Source of the DNA: Heterobilharzia americana
Taxonomy: Eukaryota; Platyhelminthes; Trematoda; Strigeidida; Schistosomatidae
Assembly: GCA_944470555.2 (NCBI GenBank)
Contig: OX104134.1
Span: 14,859,248-14,923,247, forward strand
Direction of reading: 5' to 3'
DNA length: 64,000 nt
A program made the position numbers and the translations under genes. Below the pieces are notes generated by a model that was given only the letters and a program-made list of their open reading frames with translations, was not told where the DNA came from and made no database searches. Below are positions 46,536 to 59,479 of the stretch, one piece after another (position 1 is the stretch's first letter; every line of letters begins with the position of its first letter).

Positions 46536-49500
46536 ATTAAATTAAAGCTTGTGCCTCTTGGAAATATATGCGAAAATTTTGAAGTTTCTGTTTATTGTTC
46601 ATCTGAACATCGCTGATGTACAGTGTAATGACCATGCGAGTAGTTTTGTACTAAGGCATAGAGTGTCTGACAGAAAATGCAAGTTAGTTAATGTGGTTGT
46701 TAGCCTTTACTGGATTTTTGACTTGAAGTCGCGCTGTACATGTGAAACAACCAGCTACTTCAGTTTGCAATTCTAGCCGAAATTGAACTGGGATGGGTAG
46801 TGGCAGGAGTTCTCCAAGACTCTGATTATTGTAAATGTATATTTTCAGTTACCTTCATTGATTCATCCTCTTAACTCTCATACCTATATTTGCTTTCATC
46901 TCATTTTCTTTTTACCCGTTTCCATTTTGCATGGAACTATAAAGTTTAGCAACTTGAACTGACCCACTTTTGTATGGGGATCAACGTTGTTTGGTCTATC
47001 TCGGAGTTGTGGCTTCGAATGGTATCATTCTAAATAAAAATTTACGAAGAAGACTCATCAACTTTGCGATTATGCTGTGTGGAAAAATGGCAGTCAATAT
47101 TGGGCTTTAGTTTCAAGACATTTTTGGATTACCTACAAATTACTTAATGTAAGGTATATTTATGAAGTGGACCAGATTCGCCAATCACTAACCTAGAATG
47201 TCCATCTTCTACTTAGTAGTTTCCATCAGATGAAAATGTTTGCATATTAATGGAAATCGCTCTCTTCAGTCGCATCGGCAATTCAGCGCCAAGACAGCGA
47301 TCCACACAGTGGATAAATAGCAAATAAATTACACCGGCAGAACTAGCCTTTATTAAGGCCTTTTCTGTTGAAAACAGATGAATCTTATGTGCACCCAACT
47401 CATTCATTTGTTTTTATGAAAAGTATTTTCATACTAAACATCTTTGTTTGGTGTTAAGAAAAAGTTACACAGCATTAATTAAAGGATGATAGTAATGGTA
47501 ATTCTTTGTAAAAGAAACTGATCTAATATAAAGTGATACTCTGCAAATCTGCTTAAATCCCTATTCTTGTAATTATGGAAACCACTTGTTTTATATTTCT
47601 GGTTAGCATCCACTAATTTAACCAGATAAACTGCAGCAACGTGTATTGAAGACACTCTGTATTTTTCACATTTCAGGGTGCATCAGTTAAGCACATGTTA
47701 TTTCCAACGCCTTTAAAGTGTTCTGTAGTAAAAAATAAAATTCAGAAGTCTATGAAATAAAGTCATTACTATTAACTTAATGAGTATTTTAAAAAATAGT
47801 TATGGTGTTTTTTCTATTGTCCTCAAAGAAAATGCTTTTATGTTTTTTCTAAGATCACAGCGTAACCATGGTCACAAAGTAAAGATGATTGCAAGTTTCG
47901 CCATTAAAATTAGCACCCAATCATAAAATACTTCATATTAACAAACACACCTAACTGTTATTCAACTGTTAACTGCTTTTTATAAGTGGAAGTAGAAAGA
48001 CAGACAAGTGCGTATTTCTACCCAGTTCACACTGCATCATTCCACGCAATAGTAATTATACAGTTGGATTCAGGGTTATTTGTGATATTAAAACATTTCA
48101 TCTTCACTATTTCTGATAAACTCAAAGGTTGTTTATAGATTGCATTTTATTCTGCACTAGGAATGTCAGTAAGAGAAAATCAAACTGATAAAATGATTAC
48201 AAAATAGTCAGAACAATAATTAAAATGAATTTTACACTTCCTCTGAAATCTTTCCCTACTTATCTGTTTAACTATAGATGGAATTATTAAAACTCTGTTA
48301 GCAGTAAGGATAATTTACTAGTCATGTTATAGAGCTGTAAGTTCGTTCATTAAAAAGACGGTTAATTGCAGAATATAGCATAGTCTAGTTCTACTGAAAG
48401 GTTTTTGATACCAAGTACTACGAATTGCTTTGGTTTCCTACTATCTAATCAAAGCTAATTGGAAAGTGCTATCCTAGTGAGTTTTGAAAAGAAATCATAT
48501 CATGAAGCAGTATATTTAGAGTGAGATGATCATTTTCATTTCCAATAGATTTTGAAATGCGAAGCATCGTTATTCTGCTCACTTTTAAGGGTACTTTTAT
48601 CTAGTTAAAGCTTTTAATACTTCAGGTTATTTTCTTGGCCTAAGCATTTGTCAGGCGGTCACTCAGTCACAGGTTCCAACTCATTCCATCCATTCTGTTC
48701 CCATAATTAGTTTACACTAAGTCCGCACATATTAGATATTACGCATGTGATTTTGATCAGTCTTGTCAAATTACATTATATCTGAGCGTAGACTATGCAC
48801 GTCAACTGCCATAAAGTGGTAACCAAGTCTCCTTCACCATTACGTGTTATTCCTTCTATTTATTTGTCTTCGTATTTCCCATCGATAAGCTAACTTGTGG
48901 GAAACTGAATCCAAACACAATAATGCTGAATACTACTTCGTCTATGTTTTTCCATGTTTTTGGAATCGTGATAAATTCACTTGTGTTATATTACCCACCA
49001 TTACGGTTCTGCTGTATAAATTAGTAGCAAAAAACGCCTAAAACAAAGCAAACTGTAATATCTGAAACATGGGTATGTTACTAATTTAATGAATGACCCA
49101 CTAGCTGTTGAATTTGTGTTTCTCAATTTTTCGGTGTTATTTGGCCTATCTTTGCTGCTGGGAGTAGTATTTTTCTTGTGTCTTCTGGAAACAGTCCCCG
49201 TAGCATTCGTTGGGATAATGCGGACGAAAGCATCTGTTTCATTTTCCTGGTTTTCTTCGTATTCACCATCTTAAAACATCAGAAGCCTTAGGTGTACATG
49301 GAATCAAGTTTGATCTTAGTGTGCAAAAGAAGTATGTATAGTCATAGTACACCCTGCCAATTCTTTTTATCTCTTCGTTAAATTAAGTTTATGAAAAAGC
49401 ATCCATTTTATTTTGAGCTAATTGTCTCAGCCTCTTATATAATAATAGTATTCACTTTATTCCAAACAATTTGGAATTCTCAGAGTGATATATTGCAACA

Positions 49501-49719
49501 GCAACAAAATACATGTATGTATATACTCCTTTAAAACATTTCGAATTGTGTTGTTGTGAAAGTTTAAGTAATGTTATGAATATTAAAAAGGAGAACATTT
49601 TACATTGTTAATTAAATTATTGAAATGAAATTGTTAACTGTTACAAAGTTGATATATGAATTCTGTTCTAACAATTTTTCCTCACATAATATGCTTGTTA
49701 GATAAAGTGCAGTCAAACT
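46536..49719. other. AT-rich stretch without recognised genes
   Basis: Only short frames (at most 75 codons) without family features. No repeat recognised. Confidence 0.5.
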
Positions 49720-51001
49720 GTTGTACTTGGCTGTACGAGCGTACAGCCTTATTTAGTTTTTTCTTGTCCTCCCGGAGGGGATCCAGGGAGAGAGCTGTGA
49801 ATGAAGTGGATGCTCAGTGTCAGTTAAAATTACTGTAGATAGTCCCTTGCTAGAATTTAAATGTCTATCAACTACTGTGTTAGTCATTTGGGCCAGACAC
49901 ATAGCAGTCACCCTACTGACAGCTTCTAAAGCCCTACGCAATACCACATAGTTCTTTTTTAGTAGACCGGGGAAGATCAGCTGGGAGCAACAGAGAAGAA
50001 TAGGTAAAATGTAGGAATTAATAAATTGTATCAGTAGAAGTTGAGTTATACCAGAGAGTCTCAGTTTCTTTATGTAATACGTTCAACGAAAGACTTTTTC
50101 AAAGGCAAGATATGAGACAACCAAAAGAGATCAGAAGTAGAACTCAATCCAAGATAGTTAACAACCTATTTACTTTCTTCAGAAATGCAACAGGGGTCAT
50201 GAGACTTAAGCAGTTTACACAAGTTTTGTTTGCATGTGTGGCTAAAATTAACAGTCTAATACTTAGAAGAGTTTAATTTGAGACCATTCGAGAGAGGCCG
50301 TTGGTCAATTACAGACAGGAATCCATTTACTCGAGAGAAATCTAAGTGATAGTTAAGTGTCAGAGAAACCGTCAGGTCACCAGCATACTTAAAGAAATTA
50401 GTTTTGTCAGAATAAGTTATGCAAAAGGAAATAAAACAGAAAGAAAGAAGTACTACACATTTAGGCTCACCAGCTTCAGTAAGCTGGACTCATTATGAGT
50501 CATGGAAAGCTTATTTAACAAGAGTGGTTTACGAACAGAGCTAAAGGCTGATAAGTAATCCAAAAAGTCACAATGAACATACTTAACAGCTTTGTCTAGT
50601 CTAGAAACAAGACAGTGACAGCATCTAAAGTACTTCTCCTATATTTGTAGGCGAACTGTTTTGGACCTCCGAAAACCATCAATGACGGCTCAAGAACAAG
50701 AAGTTATTTTCCATTGTCTTCAAAAAAGGTGAAGTTATAGTGATGGGTCGAAACGTAACATCTGATCCAGAAGACGACTTAGGCACCAGTACAGCTTTGA
50801 TCTTCTTCCAAGTGCGGGTATTGCATTTTTAGAAAACTATGCACTGAAGATATCAGTGAGGGGATGGCATAAAATATCTCCACATTTTCAAAACATAATA
50901 CTCGAAGGACCATGAGGACTTAAGTTTTGGAATGGATTCAAGAATCGAAGACGTTTAAATACATCATGTATATTAAAACCAAGAAAGCAGCTGTCTATTT
51001 G
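49720..51001 (-). pseudogene. CR1/jockey-like element remnant: reverse transcriptase and C-terminal part
   Basis: Read on the minus strand in shifting frames there is KAVLVPK (near 50780), RPITITSPFLKTME (50700-50750), an altered FFKYAGDLTVSLTLNYHLDF (50345-50400, the F-A-D-D box reading Y-A-G-D), PLSNGLKLNSSK, and a C-terminal frame (LPLKKSFVERIT, SLDPLREDKKKLN) near 49760-50100. Many stops. The same element continues upstream beyond the RTE insertion at 51015-51594. Confidence 0.6.
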
Positions 51002-51014
51002 ACTATGGACATTA
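51002..51014 (+). repeat. Target-site duplication of RTE copy C, left
   Basis: ACTATGGACATTA, repeated exactly at 51595-51607. Confidence 0.85.
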
Positions 51015-51594
51015 TTATATTATTTTATTTGTCCCTTGGGTTCCTAATGGAACACACAGCTTCAGTAGCACGCCTCCATTGCACTCTCTTCTCCACAGTC
51101 TTTCCAACCTCCATCCACAACAGCCCACAAGCTCTCATTTCTTCCTCACACCACCTCCTCCATGTCACAATCGGATGCCAAACTCATCGTTCACCTTTGG
51201 ATTCCAGTCGAGCAACTGGCTTACTGCGTGATGTCCTCGATCGGCCTTCTCAGTGTATGTCCAATCTAACCCATCTCCACTCCCTTCCACTGCATATTTG
51301 TTTGGCGATGGGTTCTTGGTTGGTTCGTCACCAGCCAGCCAGAGTTCCTTGTTGCTTATTCTTATTATTCTAGCCATCCGATCTTCAGTATGAAGTGAGC
51401 GTAGGCGGTAGCTGTTGATGAATGTCTGTAGATTGTTGGAAATGCTTTTCGTAACGTGCCAAGTCTCTGAATCACCACACACAAGCACTGACTTACTTGA
51501 CTGAATTTGTGTTGAAAATCCGGATCCTGTTCTTGATGCTGAGTGCACTGCACTGCACTGCACTGCAGTAGATCTCCACGCTGACTTCAGGTTA
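51015..51594 (-). mobile_element. Young 5'-truncated RTE insertion (copy C)
   Basis: The minus strand holds only the last about 580 bp of the RTE. It starts in the ...ACCTGAAGTCAGCGTGG block, passes a four-unit GCAGT array, SVLVCGDSETWHVTKSIS and RMARIIRISNKELWLAGDEP, and ends in an A/T tail next to the target duplication. It is nearly identical to the same part of the copies at 11.8-12.3 kb and in the palindrome arms. It lacks one base near 51196 relative to them, which shifts the final frame. Confidence 0.9.
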
Positions 51595-51607
51595 ACTATG
51601 GACATTA
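51595..51607 (+). repeat. Target-site duplication of RTE copy C, right
   Basis: ACTATGGACATTA, exact copy of 51002-51014. Confidence 0.85.
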
Positions 51608-52260
51608 GGGAGGAGGAAATTATCTTACCGGAGTATGGATGACTTGTTCAAAGCACAGACGTCGGAACAAGCTTCTTTCGTCAGCTGTTTTCTATCAGTA
51701 AGCTATTGAAATAATTTCCATATATTAGAAGAGTTCTTACACGATAGAAACTTCTGGTTGTGAATAGTATTCAGATGTTTTATTTCAGACTTAATTAGGC
51801 AGTTAAGTCTTTTAACATCTTATACAACCTTCACTTATCTTTCCGGAGCCTCTCGAGTTGAGGAGGGGAAAGCCTGTGAAACCTCACATAGATCGCTAAA
51901 GCTGGGCAGCAAATATCGAGACAGGATCTGAGATAGCATGTGATATTGGTAACAGGGTTGTCTAAAACTTAGTCAGCAAATATATCCCAGACTGTTTCTC
52001 TGAGCATGCTTCTCAAACTTAGTAATTCTCTTGTGAATAGCATCTGTACTGGACTTTCTTGGAAAGGTATCTGAAAGCCTTCTTGTGTGATTTGCTGCAC
52101 ACTTTAGGCAAAACACGTACAATACAGTGGTCAGGATTTAGCAGCGGAGCCCGCTTGTGGGCTTCATATATGCCAGGGTCATTTGTTAACACTAAATCTA
52201 GGGTGTTGTCAAGACGAGTAGAAAAGTTGATCATATTTTCATAACTTTTCATGACTTTAC
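51608..52260 (-). pseudogene. CR1/jockey-like element remnant: endonuclease end and linker
   Basis: The minus frame 52252-52019 gives STRLDNTLDLVLTNDPGIYE and LLNPDHCIVRVLPKVCSKSH, the last endonuclease blocks (LDLVLTN, then the D-H catalytic pair) of CR1/jockey elements, followed by a linker in broken frames. It is the upstream part of the element at 49720-51001, split by RTE copy C. Confidence 0.65.
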
Positions 52261-54448
52261 ATCCCTTTCTGAGTTATACGTATACAATTATGTAGCTTGA
52301 GAATAAATTCATTGGAAAGAGTCTCTCCGCTGAGTATATTTTTCTTAATGTCTTAATGGAAATTACTAAATTACGGATATGTCTTTTGGGTAATTCAACA
52401 CTACTTTAAATGGTACAAGGTGACCATTATAATCATCACTGTCGGACACCATGTAGTATTTTATATTAGTCCTTTACACTTTTCAACACTATGCTCATTC
52501 AAACAGTCGAACTTGTCTGATTTCAATGAAATTATAATCAAAAAATTTCAATAAAATTTGGCGGTCTGAAACGTTAAGCACTTTATAGTGATTTTCAAAG
52601 GTAGAGAAGTTGGAGTCAGTGGGGAGTACCCGATTATAAGCTGAGTGCCTTGCACCCATTTTCGCAATTTTTTAAAAATTGAGGTGACATTTTTTTTCTA
52701 ATTGAAGTAATTTGAATGGAGTTTTAATTTGAAGCACTCCCACACTTCGGAAGTTGTAAAATGCCAGAGTATGTTAGACGGTAACAGGTTTTACTTCTCA
52801 TGCTGTAAATCATCATATCATCATTCGAAGTAAATACACTTTTAATTATTTAATGCCAGGTGATGTGAAATTATCACAAATTTTGCTGAACTTGCTGTTA
52901 GAGTGGTGGAGGAAAACAGTCAACTTTTACAATCAATTATACAAACAGACAAACAAGAAAGTCAAGGGATATTTAAGTTTTGGCTAACGCTGACACTAAC
53001 TTCAATGCTTGCTTTCCCAATACCAGAGATGAAAACTAAGGGTTTGCTTAACTTTAAATTACTCGTTTATCTTAGGAAAATCAAGCCTTTTGTCAGATAT
53101 ATTAGGCCATCGATGAAACTTTACAATCATCTGAAACGTTGTCTAAACACTGCTAATTAAAAGTAGTGCAAACCGTGAAACCACTTGAAAATATACATAG
53201 TTTTATCATATTACCTCACAAAATTGTAAAGAGCTCATTTAAACTTATTGATTTCATTCTCCACAGATATTTTAAGTGAAGTTCAACTGAAAATGTTTCA
53301 GTTTATTCACATGGTTTCTGACAAATGATTTTAACATTAAAAAAATCATTTTGTCAATGCATACATTTAATTATGCATTCATGTGATCACTGTTTACAAG
53401 AAGTACTTTGTTAATGCTACTACACTGAGTTAGTCCCATTAGAGTAGTGTGTTTTGCATAATTTGAATGTATCATTGTCATTATCATCATCATTACCATC
53501 CGATTTGCCCTCTGTGCTACCTTTTTCTGGATGAAGAAAGTTAAAGGGTGGATTGTGTCTTGAAGTTTTAGATGTAGATTGGTGACAGGTGACGACCAAG
53601 AGAAAGAACAGAATAGTCTGGCATAAAATGCGATCAATATTGTCATAACGCAAGATTATTGGTAGAAAAAGGTATGGCCTATTGATTTATGATTAATTTC
53701 TTAGTGTTAAGTTAGGACATGATGGTATGCAGTGATCGCAGTTTTAGTTTTCGTCTTCAGAGGTGACTGTTTAGAGTTTCCACGAATAAATTTCTATTGT
53801 TATGATTCTTGCCCTGAAACAAATATGATACGTTAGTCATGCATTAGTAGTGGTTATGCCTTGAAATTTCAAGGTGAATTCACAAATTTTTAGCGCAGTC
53901 AAGGCCGATAGGAAAAATCGATTACTTCACAAATTACGAGTATAAATTAACGATAATCATCAGTACGTATAATACATCAAAAAGCCGAATAACAGCAGTC
54001 TGATCTCTATGGTTGTCAGAAGGAGATTTATTGCCGTACTTTCGGTCCTGGTAATCTTAGGTTGATCTAAAATGCTAGAATACCGGCATAGTAAGTGACC
54101 ACCTTAGATGAGATTCGATGTATTGAGATTCGAAATAGGGCAATAATCCTTTCAGATACTGGTTTCCACTTCAGTTGGTGAAACGATTAGTGTTTCTTTA
54201 GTTTAATGCTAAATTTTTGAAGGTTAATGACTAGAGGTCATTTTATTTGGGTGTATGACTCATCAATAATTATTAGAATGTTTTATAGATAAAATTCAAA
54301 GAAAGCAATGTAATCTTCGGTACATTTAAAGAGGTGATAAGTGAGTCTTTTGAACGTTCAGTCAAACGGATCATATGGTCGAATATGACACCAGATATTG
54401 GTAAAAGTTAGAAATTCCAGGTGAATTAGTCTGAGTGACTCTTAATGT
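52261..54448. other. AT-rich stretch without recognised genes
   Basis: Contains a short TCA-rich run at about 53476-53498 that gives Met/Asp-rich spurious frames. An 85-codon plus frame at 52903-53160 has no family features. Confidence 0.45.
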
Positions 54449-54558
54449 CACCCTAACACCTGAAATAAACAATTAGACTACTTTATTCAATGAAAATGTG
54501 ACTTTCCAAACGATGCAAAGGAACTTAATTGTTCATTTCAGTCGTTACCAAGGTGGCC
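54449..54558. repeat. MITE-like palindromic short repeat (single unit)
   Basis: About 110 bp starting CACCCTAACACCTGAAATAA and ending AAGGTGGCC. The ends are inverted copies: CTGAAATAAACAATTA near the start and, on the other strand at the far end, CTGAAATGAACAATTA. It resembles the two units at 57083-57296. Confidence 0.6.
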
Positions 54559-55579
54559 ATTAGAGCTGTTCATTAAGCTCACTACACTCAGGTATAAAGT
54601 TTAAACATTAGTATATATGACATCAGAATGTTTTCAGTGTAGATCTGTAAATTTAAATAAACTGTAAGCTATAGCATCCACTGTGAAAGAATGGAAGCAG
54701 ATTTTCGCTGTATCTCCGTGAAGCAGTTAGAGTGAAAACGATTTCTATATGTCAACCTTATGTTGGAAATCATTTGGATTTCACTACCCGAAAGCCTCTT
54801 CATATGAGATATATTTTCACAGAAGAGGTTCGTATGAATTCATTTCGAAGGTCAAGTCTATATTCAATGAGTCGTGTAGCCACAGTTAAATCATGTACAG
54901 TAAATAATTATAACTGGGACAGACGGATATTTTTATTGCATACACAGCTTTAAAAATAATTTGCTCTAGATACTGAAATTCTTGTATTGGTTATTTTCCC
55001 TTAAAAATACAATCTTTTTCCTCGCCACTTTGGTTTACAGTTCCTTATGATTAAAAGCACTTATCATTTTGTACGGCAAGCAACTTCAGCAGATTTGAAA
55101 TGGTGATTGTAATCAGTCTGTCTGGGGCATACGTTGCCATAAAATAATAGCTTATTTTCAATATTCATTTATCATGGTCTATCAATAACCGCGATGACAG
55201 TGGTAATGAAATATCACTGCTTCAACGAAACACATCGGAAGCTAAGTGTGGTTCAATATCTGAAACCATCTGCCTAACACTTTGTATCTTCTACATAGTA
55301 CACAGCAACTTTAATTTTATTAATGAACTCATTACATGACGTACAATATTCGCAGAGCCGTTAAAACACGTCTCATTCAGTAATGCTTTTCCAATATTCG
55401 ATCAGTAATGGACCGTTTAGTATAACTACTTGTTTCATAGTTTTATCAGTGTTCAGTTTGTTTTTTTAAATCTAGTGAAGTAATATACCGGTTACTAAGT
55501 GAATAGTAGTTCGAATAGTTTAAAAACTAAACATAAGGTACGAATATGCTTCTTTAAAAGCACGATAGAGCCTAAGATG
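54559..55579. other. Stretch without recognised features
   Basis: A 73-codon plus frame at 54732-54953 shows no family features; the rest is AT-rich. Confidence 0.4.
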
Positions 55580-56740
55580 AGTTATCAGGAGAGTTATGTG
55601 CATACAGCAGCATCTGTCAACGATGTCCACTTTCAGCACTCTTATTTATAGATGGGCTATAGAGATGTTTGTGTTTCCTTGTGAATTCGCAGGAATTGAT
55701 GTAGTGATAGGAGATTGTATATTAGACCTAGAGTATGCAGATGACATAGTCCTTTTGAGTGATGTTAATATTATATAGAGGCTTTCAGAAGCTTTGAGTG
55801 GCGACCACCTAATGGTGAGTTGTTGTTCTATTCAGAGGCTACGTTTATACCTCATCTGGTGAATGGGAATGAAATAGTTGAGTACGCTGACTACCTCACT
55901 TACTGGGTAGGTCAGATCAGTTTTGGTTAGGAAGTGACTGACGAAAAAAAGCCTGCTTGGCTTTTGCTAACTTATAACATTTATGACACCGGCGGGAGTT
56001 CAGACAAGCCTTTCGAAATAAGTGCATTGTGTGGCAGTTCTCTCTTTTCTGTGAAATATAGTCAATAAAGAGGGTAGAAAACATCAAAAGGCCTTATTTA
56101 TTTGGCCGCCATAACCTTCCTGGAGTAGGTTGTGTTGTCAAATCATCAATTTTGTAGCGTAGAGGTTAGACGTAGAGTTCCAAGCAAAGATTGCAAGCCA
56201 GTTGATAATGTTTTAAATTCAGATGGCTGAAACATCCGTTACGCATATCTAGTCACTGTCTGTACTGTCATACGATGTTAGCTGCACCAGGTTTGGGCCA
56301 GAAGAAGGTTAAAGGTGACCTGGCTACAAAATAGCACCAGTTCAGGAAGTCTCTAAGTGTTCGTCCAAGCCGTGTAGGGAAGTTCAAACTTCTTGATTGA
56401 TGTTTAGATGAAACCAAAAGTGTTGGTTGGAAATAGCCTAAAATCAATTTCAGTGGTGCAGAAATATCCACACATTATCTGCATCTTAGTTATCACATCA
56501 GATTTCTTTGCTCCTTCTGTCCTTTCTACTTTCGTTTCATGACTTTACACCACTTTTGATTAGTTTCTTCCTTATTTGTTTTTATTTCTTCTTAATGCTT
56601 TTTGCCCTTTTAGGATGATGTTAGGTGTGGCAAGCCGGATGGTTACACAGTAATGCCAGGTCTCATATGGGTATTGATTGATCGACTAACTGAACTTGTA
56701 GACGATGTCTTATCTTAAAAATGTGGTATTCTAGCTCAGA
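55580..56740 (+). pseudogene. Non-LTR retrotransposon fragment, RT palm to 3' end
   Basis: The plus frame at about 55690-55775 reads GIDVVIGDCILDLEYADDIV then LLSDVN, the YADD catalytic box of a non-LTR RT. Downstream, in shifted frames, come RFGPEEG (56290), REVQTS (56380) and NQFQWCRNIHTLSAS (56440-56490), the style of C-terminal parts in trematode non-LTR elements, then FRMMLGVA near 56610. All frames are broken. It is a different family from the RTE copies, as sequence and YADD context differ. Confidence 0.6.
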
Positions 56741-57082
56741 CAGTGAGTAGCTTATGTAGTCTATGAAATGTGGGATGATATCTCCATCAGTCCGCACTAT
56801 ATACGTGGTTTCGCGATCCACACTTGAAGTTCTTCAGGATTCAAGTTTACCACCGTGAAGTGAGAAATTTCAGGTTGTAAGTGAATCTAGCTGCCTTCAC
56901 TTAAATGTTTCATTGAGTAAAATGACTATTACTTATATACCTACGCAGTAATATAATAACTTTCCTATTCAAAATATCTCGCATCTCGTTCGTATGAAAG
57001 TTACGGTGAGCATTTTATACAATCTGACTTCTTCAATCTCACCTCTAAATACATCAGTACTGAATAATGGAGTGATTTTACA

Positions 57083-57296
57083 GGCCACCCTAGCGACAAC
57101 TGAAATAACCAATCAAACTGCTCTATTTTATGAAAATCTGCCTTTCCAGCCGAAATGAAGAGACCTAATTGGCTACTTCGGCCGTCGCTAGGACCTGCCG
57201 AACTAACCAATCACGTTCCTCGGTTCTATGAAAAACTACCTTTTCATACAAAGTTCTGACATTTGATCGGTCATTTCAGTAGTTTTTAGGGTGGCC
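57083..57296. repeat. MITE-like palindromic short repeat, two tandem units
   Basis: Unit 1 (57083-57192) begins GGCCACCCTAGCGAC and ends GTCGCTAGG; unit 2 (57191-57296) begins GGACCTGCCG and ends TTTAGGGTGGCC. Both share AACCAATCA near the start, TATGAAAA in the middle and an inverted end (TTCGG/TTTCAG). The ends of each unit are inverted copies of each other. Confidence 0.65.
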
Positions 57297-57472
57297 TTTA
57301 AAGCCACTCTTAAAGTCACCCGAATGATGAGATCCACCTATTTTAAGGAATGTGCTGTTAACTGCTTAACTTGCTGAAACTAAACAGTTACATAGTAACT
57401 GACATAAATTATAATGCAGTGACTCATTGTGAATATGACTGACTCATTTTAAAATTTTTTTATGTCCTTTAG

Positions 57473-57760
57473 GTTCCTAGTAGAACATACAGCTTTAGTA
57501 CACGTCGCCATTTCTCTCTGTTCTCTGCAGTCTTTTGAACCTCGCTCCACGACTGCCCAGTAGCTTTCACTTCTTCCTCACATCATCTCCTCCATTTCAC
57601 ACTCGGACGCCCAACTCATCGTTTCCCATTTGAATTCCACTTGAGAGCCTGATGCATGGTGTTCCCAGACTGTCTTCTCAGTGTTTGCCGAATCCAATCC
57701 ATCTCCTTTTTTCTTCTGCATATTTGTTTGGCGATGGGTTCTTGGTTGGTTGACTGAGTC
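57473..57760 (-). pseudogene. Old RTE 3' end (copy D)
   Basis: The minus strand matches the last about 290 bp of the RTE copies (AACCAACCAAGAACCCATCG at the 57.75-kb end, then the WxRW-type block and the ...GTTCTACTAGGAACC end) but with many substitutions. It is clearly older than the three nearly identical copies. Confidence 0.8.
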
Positions 57761-57941
57761 ATTTGGAAAGATAATACTGATCCACTATCAACTGTCTTTA
57801 CCGACAGTCATTTTGTATGGGGACTAGCTAATCTGACCTCTAATATGTATCGTCAAGACTATATTATACAGTTAGGAATCTCACTACTAGGATGCAACAA
57901 AGTTTTACGCTGCATCTTTTTTCTTGTTCTCCAGGCTTCAA

Positions 57942-57959
57942 CTATATATATATATATAT
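57942..57959. repeat. (TA)9 microsatellite
   Basis: Uninterrupted TA run. Confidence 0.95.
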
Positions 57960-57960
57960 C

Positions 57961-59479
57961 TTTCCCAGGTTGATGAATTTTTCGAAAACTTGATTAAAAG
58001 ATGGGAAAATAAAAATGGTCACTTTTTTAAACACCTCGGATATCATTACTGCATGGGTACCTATCAGGAATGTATTCGATCCTAAGAGATCAAAATATAT
58101 TTGTCTGTTACCGATGCACATGACCAAATAGAAGGATCGAAAAATCAGGAAGAGTTTCACTTAATACTTCAATGTAGTAAGTCCATCCATGATAAGGAAT
58201 AAATCATCACAACGAAGGCATTATTTATAAGCATTGCTACTAGAAATAGCAAACAGCTAATGAAGCCAATTTTTCTACTCAAACTCAATGCTTACTTATG
58301 TAGTTGTACAGGCCAACATATCTCAAATAAAAATTTATCGTGTGTTAAAATTAAACTCCGCCAAAATTTGCAAATATTATGAATAGCGGTTTAGGTTAAA
58401 ATTAGTTAGCATAAAGCTTTGAACCTGAATATAGTGATAATGAGAAACTGTTTTCCAAATGTATGTATAACTTCAAAATGACTTGTCATCTCTTTGAGTT
58501 TGGAATCACGAACTGCATCACCGAACTCATCAGCCATAGAATTAAATGCTGTATAGTTTGAACTGCAGGTGAAATTCCATCAGTCAGGAATTTTCCGGCT
58601 TTTTAGCTACCTGAGAGTAGCCAATGGTATTTTGTTTGTTCCTTTGAATCATCAAAAGAAAAGTGTTTTCTGTTTCCAGAATTTCCTTGTTTGTTTTCTG
58701 TTGTCACTTAAATCTGAAATTTTAAGGTTAGGAAAATTCAGTTTTCTGCAAGTATGATTTATAATAGTTGAATACCAGAAATATATTAAATACGATTTGA
58801 AAATAATGCGTATTTCATACAAAAAGTTCATGGGAAACTGTAAAGTCAAAGGATATAATCTAAACACTAGATGAAATTTCGTCTTATCGTTGATCAAACC
58901 TACAGACTGCATCGGAACAAAGGAATCAGTTAGATACTTAAAGTGGTATTCTAAACCAGAAGTAGAAATTATCACTGTTATTAAAACTTTCTACAGCTGA
59001 ATGAAGTACCGAAGGTGAAAGGTGTGCCCAATAAGTTGATAGAAATTAGTGTGAAGCTTGCTGTTGTTTTTTAACGAAATGCCTAAGTTTTACATTCTAG
59101 TAATAGTAAGTCCAGGTAATTTTAGAATACTTACTAAGGAGTATACTATTGAGAATAATAATATGGTGGAGGCGAAAACTGATGCTAATATATGCCAACG
59201 ATATTGAAATAACTTGAAACTAAAACAAACAGATGCATTCAAGTACACCCGGTTCTATGACAGGAAAAAAGAAACACACTTTCCATATATGTATGTATAC
59301 TTGGTTGCTACAGATGCTAAATATATTTTCTCTTTTGAAAAAACATAGAGCTTTCATATTCGATAATAGTAGTCAATTAGATGGAAGTTAAGGACCTAGG
59401 TTTTATACTTGTTAATACTTATCAGTAAGGGATATCTACAAACATGAGGAAACTGATGGTCTATCAGTGATTTAAGACT
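57961..59479. other. AT-rich stretch without recognised genes
   Basis: Frames of up to 107 codons (58652-58975, minus) have no family features and are poor in charged blocks; they look like products of AT-rich composition. Confidence 0.4.

Noticed and set aside
38490..46560. RTE copy B and the RTE 3' end at 46.5 kb as the two ends of one original insertion
   Set aside because: Attractive for explaining the palindrome, but I found no matching target duplication between the sequence before 38520 and after 46535.
53371..53653. Met/Asp-rich frames of 77 and 91 codons
   Set aside because: They arise from a TCA/GAT-rich run and read as low complexity.
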